A DNA stretch of 53,238 nt from Bacillota bacterium (GCA_023416585.1 JAEZHM010000103.1:1-53238); one strand, 5' to 3'. Counted from the first letter of the stretch, positions 42,934 to 51,586 are shown. Made by a program: numbers and translations. The notes: generated by a model not told the origin, from the sequence alone.

Positions 42934-45270
42934 CTATTCAACACTTTTCAGCGCTTCCACCATATTGATTGATTTGAATTTGCTGCCGAGAATCAGGTTC
43001 ACGATCAAAGAAAAGCCGACTGTGATAAGCGCGATAAGGACCGAGCTGGAAAGCTCGATATGCTGCACAAACTGAATGGAGCTGGGGAGGGCGTATTCCA
43101 TGACGATGCGGTGAAGGAAGACGCCGGCCGCAAACCCAAACGGAAGCCCAAGGCATGTAACGATGATGTTTTCCCGCAGCACGATCTTTTTCATTTCCCC
43201 CGGCAAAAAGCCCAGCACCTTCAGCGTCGCCAGTTCCCTGATCCGCTCCGAGTAATTCAGTTGGCCCAGGTTGTAGTAAACGACCAGCGCCAGACCGCCC
43301 GAAAAGGCAATGAGCAGCAGTACGACCAGGTTGAGCGTTTTAAGCATCGTATTGCTGTCCTCATACTCCATAGTAAGCGTCTGCACTCTATCAACGCCAT
43401 CCATGTCCTTCGCCTTCGCAAGGTCAACAGGACCGCCGTGAAGCAGCACGGCAGTGGGCAAAAATGGCTGCAAGTCAAGCTTCCGCCACGCTTCGCGTGA
43501 AAAATACAGCCCCTGGCCCATTTCCAGGTTAACGATCTGCGTGACCGAAGCCTCTATGTCTCTTTTTCCGTTCATATGCAGGCGCAGCATATCCCCCACC
43601 CGCAAATGAAACTCGCCGGCCATTTTCCGTGTCACCGTCACGCCGCTGGGGGGAAGTTCAATCCGCCCGCCGCTCTCATCCTCCAAATGGATCAATTGCT
43701 GGCCGTTTTCCAGTACAAAAACCGGCTTCTCCTTCCAGTCACCGCCAAGGTATACGTCCAAGGCGGTAATCATCTCCTCCTCGGCAGTCACAGCCCCCGT
43801 ACGGTTTTGAACGCTTTTTGCGTATCCTTCCGGGGCGTCGCGGGTAAGCGTTACCCGTGCGTCATAGGCAAGCGTATTGGTGTAGTAATTCCACTTGGCA
43901 TACTCCACAGTATCCCGAAGGCCAAAGCCGATCAGCATCAAAGCGGTGCACCCGATAGTGCCTACAAGGCCCATAAGGAGCCTTACGCGGCTGCGAAGCA
44001 TGCTGCGCGCGATGACCTTGCCGCTGAAGCTCAAGCGGTTCCACAAAAGAGGGATGCGCTCCAGAAAGATCTTTTTGGCCTTTTTAGGCGGCCTTGGGCG
44101 CAAAAGATCCGCAGGGCTCTTTGTAAGAGCGTTCCTGGCGCTTAAAACGGCTGCGCCGCCGGTGATGAGCACAAGAGCCAGCGTAATGACGATCATGGTT
44201 GGAACCGACAGGAACGGCGCCGCGCCCGGCATGATATAAACGGTTTGCAAAAACCACAAAAGCAATGGAGATAAGCCGTATTCCGCCCCCACAAAACCTA
44301 AAAGGGCGCCGAGTATCGCGATAAAAACGCCGTATTCCGCGTAGTGCATAAGGATGGTCCGGCGCCCGTAGCCCATCGCAAAGAGGGATCCCAATTGCGT
44401 GCGCTGGTTTTCCACCAGCCGGCCCATGGTCGTCCATGTAATCAGCGCCGCGACAAGGAAAAACAGGAGGGGGACGATCAGGCCGATCATCCTCAATTGG
44501 CTGATCTGCTCCATAGATTCCTTCACCGCAGCCTTGTCCGCGCGCAATGTGACGGTCGTACGGTCCTTGTCCACCACATTTTGTACCGCGCGCCTGACAT
44601 CTTTCGCATCCGCGTCAGGCTTAATGGTCAGGGATACTTCCGAATAGGGCAAAAAGCCCAGCGTGCCAGGCGATACGATGGCATAACCGTAGGAGGCGGC
44701 AATGGTGACTGCTTCGCCTTCCTTGTTGTATATCACGAATTCCGGCAGCGTTCCCAGGCCGCAGACCGTTAAACTCAGTTTCTGTCCGCTTACTGTAACG
44801 GTGATTGAGTCGCCCACGGTCAAATGGTTTGCGTCGGCGAACCGCTTTTGCAGTATACATTGGTCCTTCTTGCCGGGGGTAAAGCCTTCTCCCGCATAGA
44901 TCACAGGCTTATTGACGGCCGGCTCGCCCTCGCTCATCAGCAATTTGATTTGAGGGTCGCCAGGAAGGTCATCCGCCTCCCCCTCCGCCGTCACGCGCTT
45001 TTGCGCGGATAAAACGCCGGCTTGCATTTCGAGCTTTCTTGCGTCATTGCCGCTTATCTCCCCGCGCACCCAGATATCGGCCAGGCTGCCAAGCGCAAAT
45101 TGCTGCCTGATATTTTGATCCATGCCCCGCCATGTTAAATCAAACCCCATAAACAGTGCGGTGGAAAGCAGGCATATGATCAGGATCGCAACAAAGGATT
45201 TCCAGCCGTCCGCAAGGTCTCTGTACATTTTGGTGCGAAGGGGTCCGGCCGGCCGGCGTGATTTCACCAT
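42934..45270 (-). CDS. FtsX/MacB-like ABC transporter permease
   Basis: 778 residues: an N-terminal helix (FVAILIICLLSTALFMGF), an external domain of about 200 residues, a three-helix FtsX block (about 260-400), a second external domain and a C-terminal FtsX block (NLVVLLLIAFSGGLALVVYY ... MVEALKSVE). This double-FtsX layout belongs to exporters of peptides, lipoproteins or antibiotics. Its ATG overlaps the ATPase stop by 7 bp. Substrate unknown. Confidence 0.9.
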   Translation of the reverse strand: MVKSRRPAGPLRTKMYRDLADGWKSFVAILIICLLSTALFMGFDLTWRGMDQNIRQQFALGSLADIWVRGEISGNDARKLEMQAGVLSAQKRVTAEGEADDLPGDPQIKLLMSEGEPAVNKPVIYAGEGFTPGKKDQCILQKRFADANHLTVGDSITVTVSGQKLSLTVCGLGTLPEFVIYNKEGEAVTIAASYGYAIVSPGTLGFLPYSEVSLTIKPDADAKDVRRAVQNVVDKDRTTVTLRADKAAVKESMEQISQLRMIGLIVPLLFFLVAALITWTTMGRLVENQRTQLGSLFAMGYGRRTILMHYAEYGVFIAILGALLGFVGAEYGLSPLLLWFLQTVYIMPGAAPFLSVPTMIVITLALVLITGGAAVLSARNALTKSPADLLRPRPPKKAKKIFLERIPLLWNRLSFSGKVIARSMLRSRVRLLMGLVGTIGCTALMLIGFGLRDTVEYAKWNYYTNTLAYDARVTLTRDAPEGYAKSVQNRTGAVTAEEEMITALDVYLGGDWKEKPVFVLENGQQLIHLEDESGGRIELPPSGVTVTRKMAGEFHLRVGDMLRLHMNGKRDIEASVTQIVNLEMGQGLYFSREAWRKLDLQPFLPTAVLLHGGPVDLAKAKDMDGVDRVQTLTMEYEDSNTMLKTLNLVVLLLIAFSGGLALVVYYNLGQLNYSERIRELATLKVLGFLPGEMKKIVLRENIIVTCLGLPFGFAAGVFLHRIVMEYALPSSIQFVQHIELSSSVLIALITVGFSLIVNLILGSKFKSINMVEALKSVE

Positions 45271-45965
45271 ACGATATCCTCCATCCTTAAAGGATGATCG
45301 TTGGTTGTTATCTCCTGAATCTTTCCGTTCTTCATGCGGATAACGCGCTGCGCGGCCGGTACGATCGCGGCGTTATGCGTTATGATGACCACGGTCTTGC
45401 CCATGTCGTTTCCCACATCCTGCAAAAGCTTTAGCACCATGCGCCCCGTGTTGGAATCCAGCGCGCCGGTGGGCTCGTCGCACAACAGCAGCGCGGGATT
45501 CTTGCACAGCGCCCGCGCAATGGCCACCCGCTGCTGCTCGCCCCCGGACAATTGCGCCGGGAAATTGTGCATTCTGTCACTTAGGCCTACGCGGTCCAGC
45601 ATTTCTTTAGGATCGAACGGGTTTTTGCAAACCTGCACGGCCAGCTCCACATTTTCCAGGGCGGTTAGATTCGGCATGAGATTATAGAACTGAAAAATGA
45701 ACCCTACGTCATATCTTCTATACAAGGTGAGCTGCTTTGAGTTCATCGGCACAATATTCTGCTCCCTGACCAGGATCTCGCCGCTTGTTGCCCTGTCCAT
45801 TCCGCCAAGCAAATTGAGCACCGTGGTTTTTCCGGCGCCGCTTGGGCCAAGGACCACCGCAAACTCTCCCCACTTCACGGTAAAGCTTACATGGTCCACC
45901 GCGCGGATCGTAAGCTCCCCCACTTTGTATTCCTTGCATACGTCTTTTAAAACGATATCGCTCAT
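45264..45965 (-). CDS. MacB/LolD-like ABC transporter ATPase
   Basis: 233 residues. Walker A GPSGAGKTT, signature LSGGEQQRVAIARAL, Walker B LLLCDEPTGALD and the switch His in VVIITHN are intact. ATG 45965 (MSDIVLKDV) has GGGAGG about 9 bases upstream; the open frame to 46037 overlaps the promoter region and is not used. It is the first gene of the efflux operon and is divergent from tetR. Confidence 0.93.
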   Translation of the reverse strand: MSDIVLKDVCKEYKVGELTIRAVDHVSFTVKWGEFAVVLGPSGAGKTTVLNLLGGMDRATSGEILVREQNIVPMNSKQLTLYRRYDVGFIFQFYNLMPNLTALENVELAVQVCKNPFDPKEMLDRVGLSDRMHNFPAQLSGGEQQRVAIARALCKNPALLLCDEPTGALDSNTGRMVLKLLQDVGNDMGKTVVIITHNAAIVPAAQRVIRMKNGKIQEITTNDHPLRMEDIVW

Positions 45966-45999
45966 TCCACAACGCCTCCCGGGAGTGCCTTTACCCAAG

Positions 46000-46029
46000 T
46001 TGACAACTCCGCGTGTTACAGAGTATAAT
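46000..46029 (+). promoter_or_regulatory. SigA-type promoter in the efflux/TetR divergent region
   Basis: TTGACA (46000-46005), an 18-base spacer and TATAAT (46024-46029) on the plus strand, toward tetR. Further on, GTAAACA and TGTTTAT (about 46079-46111) form an imperfect inverted repeat that could be a TetR operator. Confidence 0.6.
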
Positions 46030-46162
46030 TGCCGCATGATGATATCGCAACCGACTGTTGATATGCAAATGGCATGAAAGTAAACACTTTTGATGAATCT
46101 GTTTATTTCACATCAAGGACACGTGATTTGTACTGATATATGGATGGAAATGAGGGAGATCT

Positions 46163-46726
46163 ATGGCAGAGAATCAGCGCATTCGCCTTTCCAAAAAGAT
46201 GCTCAAAGAAAGCCTGACCGGCCTCTTGCACGAAAAAAACATACACAAAATCTCCGTGCGGGAGATTTGCGACAACGCACAGGTGAACCGAACCACTTTC
46301 TATAAGTACTATGGCAGCCAGTATGATCTGCTGGAGGGCATGGAAAGTGAACTGCTGTCCAAGATTGATGAGTATCTTGGCCGGCCTTCCAACGAGACCG
46401 ACATGGACAGGCTGAAGAAGGTGCTGACCTATGCGCTGAACAACCTGGACCTGTGCAGGCTATTGTTCAACAACAATATAGACCCGGAGTTTCCCGGCAG
46501 GCTGATCAGCCTGCCCCGCATACAGGAAAAGCTGTCGCAGCTGCTGGCGGACGGATATGACGGTGAAGAACTACAGTACATATCCAGCTTTATCGTAAAC
46601 GGCGGGTACAGCATCATCAAGGAATGGATCAACAAAGAAAAGCCTGAACCGCCCGAAATCATTGCTTCGCTGCTTGCCGGCACCATTTTCAAGCTGTACC
46701 CGGTTTCCATGCACGAAAAACAATAG
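46163..46726 (+). CDS. TetR/AcrR-family repressor
   Basis: 187 residues. HTH at about 20-55 (ISVREICDNAQVNRTTFYKYYGSQYDLL), then a helical ligand domain with the TetR_C_7-type pattern (FIVNGGYSIIKEWINKE). ATG 46163 follows GAGGGAG. Divergent from the ABC efflux operon, it probably represses that operon and its own gene and is relieved by a transported compound. Confidence 0.87.
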   Translation: MAENQRIRLSKKMLKESLTGLLHEKNIHKISVREICDNAQVNRTTFYKYYGSQYDLLEGMESELLSKIDEYLGRPSNETDMDRLKKVLTYALNNLDLCRLLFNNNIDPEFPGRLISLPRIQEKLSQLLADGYDGEELQYISSFIVNGGYSIIKEWINKEKPEPPEIIASLLAGTIFKLYPVSMHEKQ

Positions 46727-46747
46727 CCTTCCGGTTTCAATGGCTAT

Positions 46748-47119
46748 CTATCTGCGCCAAAAGGTTGCGCAGCCCGCTTTTTCCGAAATATTGAATGCGA
46801 TCATTTTCTCTAGCAATGAAAAATCAACCGGCTTGTCCCACGGGAAGCGCACCAGCTCCTTGGTGTGATCATAGCCGGCCTTCACAATATCACCGGAAAA
46901 GCGGTCGATCCCGGCCTTTTCGGGAGCGACGGCCATATGATGCCTGGCTATGCTGAAACCGATGATAAATGTGCCGTGATCGGTAAACATGGGCTGATTC
47001 CAGGCAATTTTAGGCATAAGGCTTGGGAATTTGCCTGCGATCCAGTGAAAGACTTCTTCCATACGGGCCCGGTGCTGCGGGCTTTCAATACGCGACAGAT
47101 ATTCCGCAAAAACTTCCAT
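46748..47119 (-). CDS. DUF1801/YdhG-like protein (iron-chaperone-like)
   Basis: 123 residues. Segments MEVFAEYLSRIESPQHRARM, PKIAWNQPMFTDHGTFIIGF and HHMAVAPEKAGIDRF match the frataxin-like YdhG/Fra family. A role in iron handling has been proposed for some members. ATG 47119 follows GGAGGG at 6 bases. It is convergent with tetR. Confidence 0.83.
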   Translation of the reverse strand: MEVFAEYLSRIESPQHRARMEEVFHWIAGKFPSLMPKIAWNQPMFTDHGTFIIGFSIARHHMAVAPEKAGIDRFSGDIVKAGYDHTKELVRFPWDKPVDFSLLEKMIAFNISEKAGCATFWRR

Positions 47120-47281
47120 AACGTTCCCTCCAATCTAGGCGCTTCATGAATCTATTGATTTATATCTGTTGTCCGGTGATATCAAACAGAGCTTTCCCCT
47201 TTGTTTTGATATTCATATGATAACCATTATTCTTCAGCTTTGAAACTGAATATTGGCAAATTCCATACCCTCATCTCTATA

Positions 47282-47327
47282 TTTAAAAGCAGCCCGCCTT
47301 TGCGCAAATTGTGCAAAAGCGGGCTGC
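47282..47327 (-). terminator. Terminator of the purine salvage operon
   Basis: GCAGCCCGC pairs with GCGGGCTGC, with a further TTTGC/GCAAA inside, and on the minus strand TTTTAAA follows. It lies 20 bases past the phosphoribosyltransferase stop. Confidence 0.85.
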
Positions 47328-47346
47328 TCCTGGCTGCTGAATATAT

Positions 47347-47952
47347 TCAAATCGAATTGCCTGCCGCGTCATACAAGGGAAGATGACCCAGGCGTATATA
47401 CCCTTCCGGATTGTTCTCAAGGGCCGCGCCTTCCGTAGCCACGCATGCGCAAAAGGCAAACTCCTTGCCTGTAGCCTTCAGGTAAAGGTTCTGGGCGGCG
47501 ATATATGTCGCGCCGGTGGAAATCACATCATCTACAAAGCAGGCGGTCTTTCCGTCAAGCAGGTTAAGGTCCTGCCTATCCAGAATCAACTGCTGCTCGT
47601 TGGTGGTGGTGATGGATTTGACCGTGGTGACCAGCGGGTCCACCATGTACGCCTTGCGGGATTTGCGCAGGATCACGTAATGATCGTGTCCCAGCAGCAT
47701 GGCAAGCTCTTGAATCAGGCCGATGGACTTGGCTTCAGCAGCAACCAGCACATCGCAGGAAAGGTTGTTGCTTAGCATCTGATCATAGATCGCTTTGGCC
47801 GCACGGCGGTTGATCAATGCATGGCCCAAAAGATTCAGCGAGTAGAAGCACACACCGCCGGAAGCCACCAGATCCAGCGTCATCTTCATATCCGCGCCAA
47901 GGTTCAATACGAGCTGCTTTGGAAGGTTTTGGGGAGTTTTTAATTCAGCCAT
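47347..47952 (-). CDS. Purine phosphoribosyltransferase (APRT-like)
   Basis: 201 residues of type I phosphoribosyltransferase fold. The PRPP-binding loop reads CFVDDVISTGATY (the usual two acidic residues followed by the glycine/threonine loop); a base-binding hood is formed by the N-terminal part. It adds ribose phosphate to a purine base, likely adenine or xanthine. ATG 47952 follows AAAGG. It lies 16 bases after the NCS2 permease stop; import and phosphoribosylation of one base form a salvage pair. Confidence 0.87.
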   Translation of the reverse strand: MAELKTPQNLPKQLVLNLGADMKMTLDLVASGGVCFYSLNLLGHALINRRAAKAIYDQMLSNNLSCDVLVAAEAKSIGLIQELAMLLGHDHYVILRKSRKAYMVDPLVTTVKSITTTNEQQLILDRQDLNLLDGKTACFVDDVISTGATYIAAQNLYLKATGKEFAFCACVATEGAALENNPEGYIRLGHLPLYDAAGNSI

Positions 47953-47968
47953 GTTTTTGCGACCTTTC

Positions 47969-49087
47969 TTAAAGCCCAAGCATGGGGCCGAGGAGACTTA
48001 CGACCACGCCGGCGATCATGCCATAGAAGGGGTTCTTGCTTAATATGGTCATGCCCAGTGCGGCCATACCTGCCGCGATGGCGCCGGAGGCGATCACGCC
48101 GCCAACGCTGGGAACCACGGTGAGCGCAAAGCCGATCACCAGCAGGAAACCGCTGATGGATTCCGCAGGCACGTACTTGGCCAGCTTCTCCACCGCACCG
48201 GTCAGGATCAGGATGCCAATGAACAGCATCATCAGCGCGCCGGTAAGTACAGGGTTGGGGGCGCCGGCTGTTCCGCTGATAATGCCCTCCAGCGGCAGCC
48301 CGCCGGCCGGAACGCTCACGAAATCCGCCAAGGCATTGACGATGGTCAGGTGGTTCAGGTTCTGTGTCGTGCTCGCGATGCTGGCCGTGATGTTGCCAAA
48401 GGAAATATTGCAGCCAATGCCCATGCAGATCAGACCCAATGCCGCCAGAATGGATGTCTTGTTAAAGATCATGCTGCGCCAGCCGTCGCGCCAGTCCTTC
48501 CACACGGATTGCTTTTCGCCCGCTTCCACCACTGCTTCTAAAGAAGCTTTCGGCCCGCGAACCTTCATACGAACGACATGATAAATGGTGGATAACGCCA
48601 CGGAGACGCCGATGGTATACACCACAGCGTTGGGGTCGCTCTTGAGCAGCATCCAGGTGATTACCGCGGACACGATGGAGACAACGCTGATCTGCCAATC
48701 GCTTTTTGTGAAATTATAGGATACTTCGCACAGCATGAAGCCCACGCCGGCCATCATGCCGGCTACAACGCCGGCGCCTACCCAGTCGGCGATCTGGCTG
48801 ACCAGCCCGAACAGGCCCAGAAGGGTCATAACGATGGCCGCCAAAATTAGCGCCGTAATGCGAGCGCGCGCTTCCTTGGTATTGCCCGCCACCGTGATGG
48901 TTTCGGCCTGAGCAGAAATGGGGGTTACCGAGCCGAGCATCATGTTGAGCCCCGCAGCCAGGAAATAAGCGTACGCAACAGACTTGAGCTTAAAACCCCG
49001 CTCCTTTGCGTATAGCAGCTGAGGGATACCGTTGACCGCGACCGCCAGGATGGCAAACACCATGGTCCCTATCATGCTTAAGTTCAC
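47969..49087 (-). CDS. NCS2-family nucleobase permease
   Basis: 372 residues, about 11-12 hydrophobic helices, with NCS2 features MLGSVTPISAQAETITVAGNT and FVSVPAGGLPLEGIISG. It is probably a proton symporter for a purine base. The start is GTG with GGGAGG 7 bases upstream; an ATG four codons later is possible. It is slightly short for the family. The gene is headed by a 160-base structured leader, and the phosphoribosyltransferase is co-transcribed. Confidence 0.87.
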   Translation of the reverse strand: MNLSMIGTMVFAILAVAVNGIPQLLYAKERGFKLKSVAYAYFLAAGLNMMLGSVTPISAQAETITVAGNTKEARARITALILAAIVMTLLGLFGLVSQIADWVGAGVVAGMMAGVGFMLCEVSYNFTKSDWQISVVSIVSAVITWMLLKSDPNAVVYTIGVSVALSTIYHVVRMKVRGPKASLEAVVEAGEKQSVWKDWRDGWRSMIFNKTSILAALGLICMGIGCNISFGNITASIASTTQNLNHLTIVNALADFVSVPAGGLPLEGIISGTAGAPNPVLTGALMMLFIGILILTGAVEKLAKYVPAESISGFLLVIGFALTVVPSVGGVIASGAIAAGMAALGMTILSKNPFYGMIAGVVVSLLGPMLGL

Positions 49088-49251
49088 CTGTGATCCTCCC
49101 CTTCTCTTCCCGTGCCCGATTTGTATGAATGTTCGGGTTTTTACATGGTGGCATTCATTGCAGGTATACGAATACAGAAAGTGCAGATAAATATTTCCTG
49201 CTGTTTCCGGTGCTTACGCATCCAGAATCGATTTATGTCGAATAATGCCAC
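49088..49251 (-). ncRNA. Structured leader, candidate riboswitch upstream of the NCS2 permease
   Basis: The predicted RNA start (about 49251) coincides with the 5' strand of an 8-bp closing helix, GTGGCATT (49251-49244) with AATGCCAC (49155-49148). Inside lie a 9-bp hairpin (TTCTGG-A-TGC/GCA-CCGGAA with a GTAA tetraloop) and GCAGG/CCTGC. After the helix comes CCCGA/TCGGG (a possible expression platform) and then the ribosome site. The layout is that of a junction-type aptamer. It does not show the conserved core of the known purine riboswitch as I recall it. Structure is read by eye; the ligand, if any, is unknown. Confidence 0.45.
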
Positions 49252-49257
49252 AAACGT

Positions 49258-49286
49258 ATCATAGCAGATAAAAGCGAATGCTTCAA
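49258..49286 (-). promoter_or_regulatory. SigA-type promoter of the NCS2 operon
   Basis: TTGAAG (49286-49281), a 17-base spacer and TATGAT (49263-49258); the start site falls at the first base of the leader helix. Confidence 0.72.
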
Positions 49287-49416
49287 CTGCATTTTTAAAA
49301 AATATTCGTATTATTTATATTTGAACAGATGCTCGGGGAGGTTATGCCAATAGGCCAAACAGACGCATATTGTAGGAAATAAAATAGACCTGCATCATCA
49401 GCAATTTACTAACGAT

Positions 49417-49441
49417 AAAAAAGCCGGGGATATTCCCGGCT
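49417..49441 (-). terminator. Rho-independent terminator of the XRE remnant
   Basis: AGCCGGG/CCCGGCT (49441-49422 on the minus strand) followed by TTTTTT. It is 16 bases beyond the stop of the pseudogene. Nothing recognisable lies from 49287 to 49416. Confidence 0.8.
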
Positions 49442-49456
49442 GAAAGATGCAAGCAA

Positions 49457-49690
49457 CTATTTACCAGTGATTTCCTTAACCAGGCGTGGATCGTTGGTCA
49501 GTCCCATGATATAGTCTGTAGAGGTGTTAAAAAACCTTGCAAGTGTAATCAATTGGTTCAGAGGAAGTTCTCTTTCTCCCCGTTCTTATCGGCTGTATTG
49601 TGGCTGTATGGTATGCGGCAAAGGGGAAGTCAGACCGTGTTTTTCCTGTGTCTATTGTCTTGTGCTCTGAGATTGCTCTGACAACAATAA
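49457..49690 (-). pseudogene. XRE-family helix-turn-helix regulator, degraded
   Basis: The C-terminal part reads ERGERELPLNQLITLARFFN then TSTDYIMGLTNDPRLVKEITGK and a stop at 49457, typical of Cro/C1-type regulators of Clostridia. Immediately upstream in the same frame is QPQYSR followed by a TAA at 49588-49586, where homologues have Tyr (Y-S-R-Y-E-R-G-E-R-E); a single base change would explain it. Further upstream the frame is QEKHGLTSPLPHTI and then another stop, so the N-terminal helices are broken too. The terminator behind it is intact. A stop codon and possible frameshift make it a pseudogene; the upstream boundary is approximate. Confidence 0.7.
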
Positions 49691-49891
49691 AGGGCAACAG
49701 AAAATAAGCTAAATTTTCCGGCCACAGCGCTTTATTTTTTTGATACAGAGAAGGTTATTATTATCATAAATTCAGAGCTATTTGATTGTCTGTGGAGTTG
49801 ATTTCAACAAGAATATAATGTAAAATCATGACAAATACATCCTTTAGTACCGTTCATACTTTACGCATGATACTTGAAAGTTGGTGACTGT

Positions 49892-50344
49892 ATGCCTTGC
49901 ACGGAATGGTCGAAGCTTAATCCTCTGCAGTTGGGGCGGTACGCAGAATACTATGCCAAAATGGAGTTTGCTTCATATGGCTTCGAAGTTTATACTTCCG
50001 AAGTCGATGATAGAGGCATAGATTTTATCTGCCGCCGAAACGGCATTTTGTTTGAAGTTCAGGTAAAGGCAGTCCGGAATATGAACTATACTTTTATAAC
50101 GAAAAGGCAAATGGATATTGAAATCAAAGAGCGCCTTATATGCCTTCTACGCTTTGAAGATGGTAATCTGCCTGACGTTTATCTGATTCCAGCGATAGCC
50201 TGGAAAACACCTACGGCACTTTTACGAGGAAAGGATTTCGAAGGCAAGAAAAGCGAACCTGAGTGGGGCATCAATATCAGCATGAAGAATATGCCTTTAC
50301 TGAACGAGTTTAAGATGTCCAAATGGCTTACGAGTTTCATGTGA
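49892..50344 (+). CDS. PD-(D/E)xK nuclease-like protein (DUF4365-like)
   Basis: 150 residues from the chosen ATG. The active-site pattern is visible: an N-terminal helix with Glu (LGRYAEYYAKMEF), then VDDRGIDFICRR, then FEVQVKAVRN, i.e. the D-[E/Q]xK arrangement of restriction-endonuclease-like folds, with Gln in the middle acidic position. Family members are small stand-alone nucleases or defence components. A GGTG lies 6 bases before the ATG; a TTG at 49874 is also in frame. It stands 13 bases upstream of a second nuclease-like gene. Base composition is more AT-rich than in the flanking genes, suggesting acquisition. Confidence 0.7.
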   Translation: MPCTEWSKLNPLQLGRYAEYYAKMEFASYGFEVYTSEVDDRGIDFICRRNGILFEVQVKAVRNMNYTFITKRQMDIEIKERLICLLRFEDGNLPDVYLIPAIAWKTPTALLRGKDFEGKKSEPEWGINISMKNMPLLNEFKMSKWLTSFM

Positions 50345-50357
50345 AGAAGGTGTGCCC

Positions 50358-50858
50358 ATGACATACCGCTATGATGATATTGAACATATCAAGCAGCGCA
50401 TTAAGGAACTGTTCAGAATATCAACAGAACTGGAGCAGGCATTCCCCGACAGGAAGTTCACTCTTGACGGCCATCTGATCGGCAGCATCGGAGAAGTGAT
50501 TGCCGCTTATCATTACGGCCTGTACTTATTACCTTCCTCGACGGAGCGACACGATGCTAAAGCACCGGATGGCCGTTTTGTACAAATCAAAGCAACGCAA
50601 GGCCGGCATCACATTGCTTTGCGTAGCGAACCAGAGCACCTGATCGTGTTGTGGATTGATGATAATACAGGTGAGGCCCAGGAGGTATACAATGGTCCCG
50701 GCGCTCCTGTCTGGGAAGCTTGCGAGAAAAAAACGTCGATCGGAACACGACCTATTGCTATTTCAAAGCTAAAAAAGTTAACAGCACAAGTTCAAAAATG
50801 TCAAAGGCTTGAGCCTATCAATCCTTATACGTTCGAAAAAGAAGATAATGAGATGTAA
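50358..50858 (+). CDS. Second PD-(D/E)xK-like protein (DUF6998-like)
   Basis: 166 residues. Core segments are LDGHLIGSIGEVIAAYHYGL, STERHDAKAPDGRFVQIKAT and HLIVLWIDDNTGEAQEVYNG. The Glu in GEV, the Asp in HDAK and QIK give the same D-QxK arrangement as the preceding protein, so the two are probably functionally linked. ATG 50358 follows AAGGTG; a GTG at 50352 is also in frame. No methylase, helicase or other known defence partner is adjacent. Substrate and role unknown. The 189-bp gap after it shows nothing clear. Confidence 0.68.
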   Translation: MTYRYDDIEHIKQRIKELFRISTELEQAFPDRKFTLDGHLIGSIGEVIAAYHYGLYLLPSSTERHDAKAPDGRFVQIKATQGRHHIALRSEPEHLIVLWIDDNTGEAQEVYNGPGAPVWEACEKKTSIGTRPIAISKLKKLTAQVQKCQRLEPINPYTFEKEDNEM

Positions 50859-51047
50859 TATAAGGCAAATTCCAGGAAAAACGCCGGAGGTATCACAGGG
50901 AAAGCAGGCGGCTATGGATTGTGCCGGGAAGTAAGTACTAAAAAGATGCCGGTATCTAGCTCCAACATCTTAAATATTTCAGAGATTATTTACTTTGATC
51001 GTTTTACCTTGTCGATTTTCACATAGTAAAGCCAGCACCGCATCCAA

Positions 51048-51368
51048 TCAGTGTGAAGAGGTAAATTTCAGACCGATAATGCCAACCAACAGGAAGAACG
51101 CAAAAATCGCACGCGGTACAGAAACCGGTTCTTTAAAGAACAATACCCCGATAAGCACAGCACCCAATGCGCCTATTCCTGTCCATATGGCGTAAGCCGT
51201 GCCCAAAGGCAAGGTTTTCGTGGCTTGTGATAGCATAACAAAGCTGGCGATCATACCCATGATTGTTATAGCTGAATATCCCAACTTACTGAATCCGTCT
51301 GAAAGTTTCAGAAATGTTGCCCAGACAACCTCAAGCACACCCGCGATAACCAAATAAACCCAAGCCAT
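51048..51368 (-). CDS. gdx: SMR-family exporter, Gdx/SugE type (guanidinium exporter)
   Basis: 106 residues with four helices. The N-terminal signature AWVYLVIAGVLEVVWATFLK (essential Glu of SMR proteins) followed by LSDGFSKL, and LPLGTAYAIWTGIGALGAVL, match the Gdx (SugE) subtype rather than EmrE. Gdx proteins exchange guanidinium for protons as antiparallel dimers. ATG 51368 follows AGGAGG at 7 bases; the open frame to 51473 is leader. It is preceded by a hairpin and terminator in the leader, consistent with riboswitch or attenuation control. Confidence 0.88.
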   Translation of the reverse strand: MAWVYLVIAGVLEVVWATFLKLSDGFSKLGYSAITIMGMIASFVMLSQATKTLPLGTAYAIWTGIGALGAVLIGVLFFKEPVSVPRAIFAFFLLVGIIGLKFTSSH

Positions 51369-51481
51369 AAAAAACCCTCCTAAATAGCACTTATATCTGC
51401 ACGGCGTATATGCACGGATATTTCCAGCACTTTCGCACCCTCCATTTTGCTGCCATAAAATGCTCGAAAACATGTTGAAAC

Positions 51482-51568
51482 AAAAAAATTAGGCCTTTGC
51501 ACAGATTCAAAGGCCTAACTCTGTGATTTAAAGCTCCCAAAACTTTTCCCGGCGGAAAATGTTTGGAG
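51482..51568 (-). ncRNA. Attenuator-like leader of the gdx gene (candidate guanidine riboswitch)
   Basis: From a promoter at 51587-51615 the RNA first forms a long imperfect hairpin (CTCC...GGGAG, 51568-51534). A perfect terminator follows: TTAGGCCTTTG/CAAAGGCCTAA (51518-51489) with an 8-base loop and seven T. CACAGA (51525-51520) just upstream can pair with TCTGTG in the terminator loop (51505-51500), which would interfere with the terminator. The arrangement suggests ligand-controlled read-through into gdx. Guanidine classes I-III were not recognised; class IV or a new class is possible. Confidence 0.5.
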
Positions 51569-51586
51569 TTATTATTGCTTCGACTC

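Noticed and set aside
49088..49251. Classical purine (xpt-type) riboswitch upstream of the NCS2 permease
   Set aside because: The conserved junction and loop sequences of that class were not found, although the leader is structured; reported as an unassigned candidate instead.
51482..51568. Guanidine-I, -II or -III riboswitch before gdx
   Set aside because: No ACGR loops of class II, and none of the conserved blocks of classes I and III that I can recall; left as unassigned attenuator.
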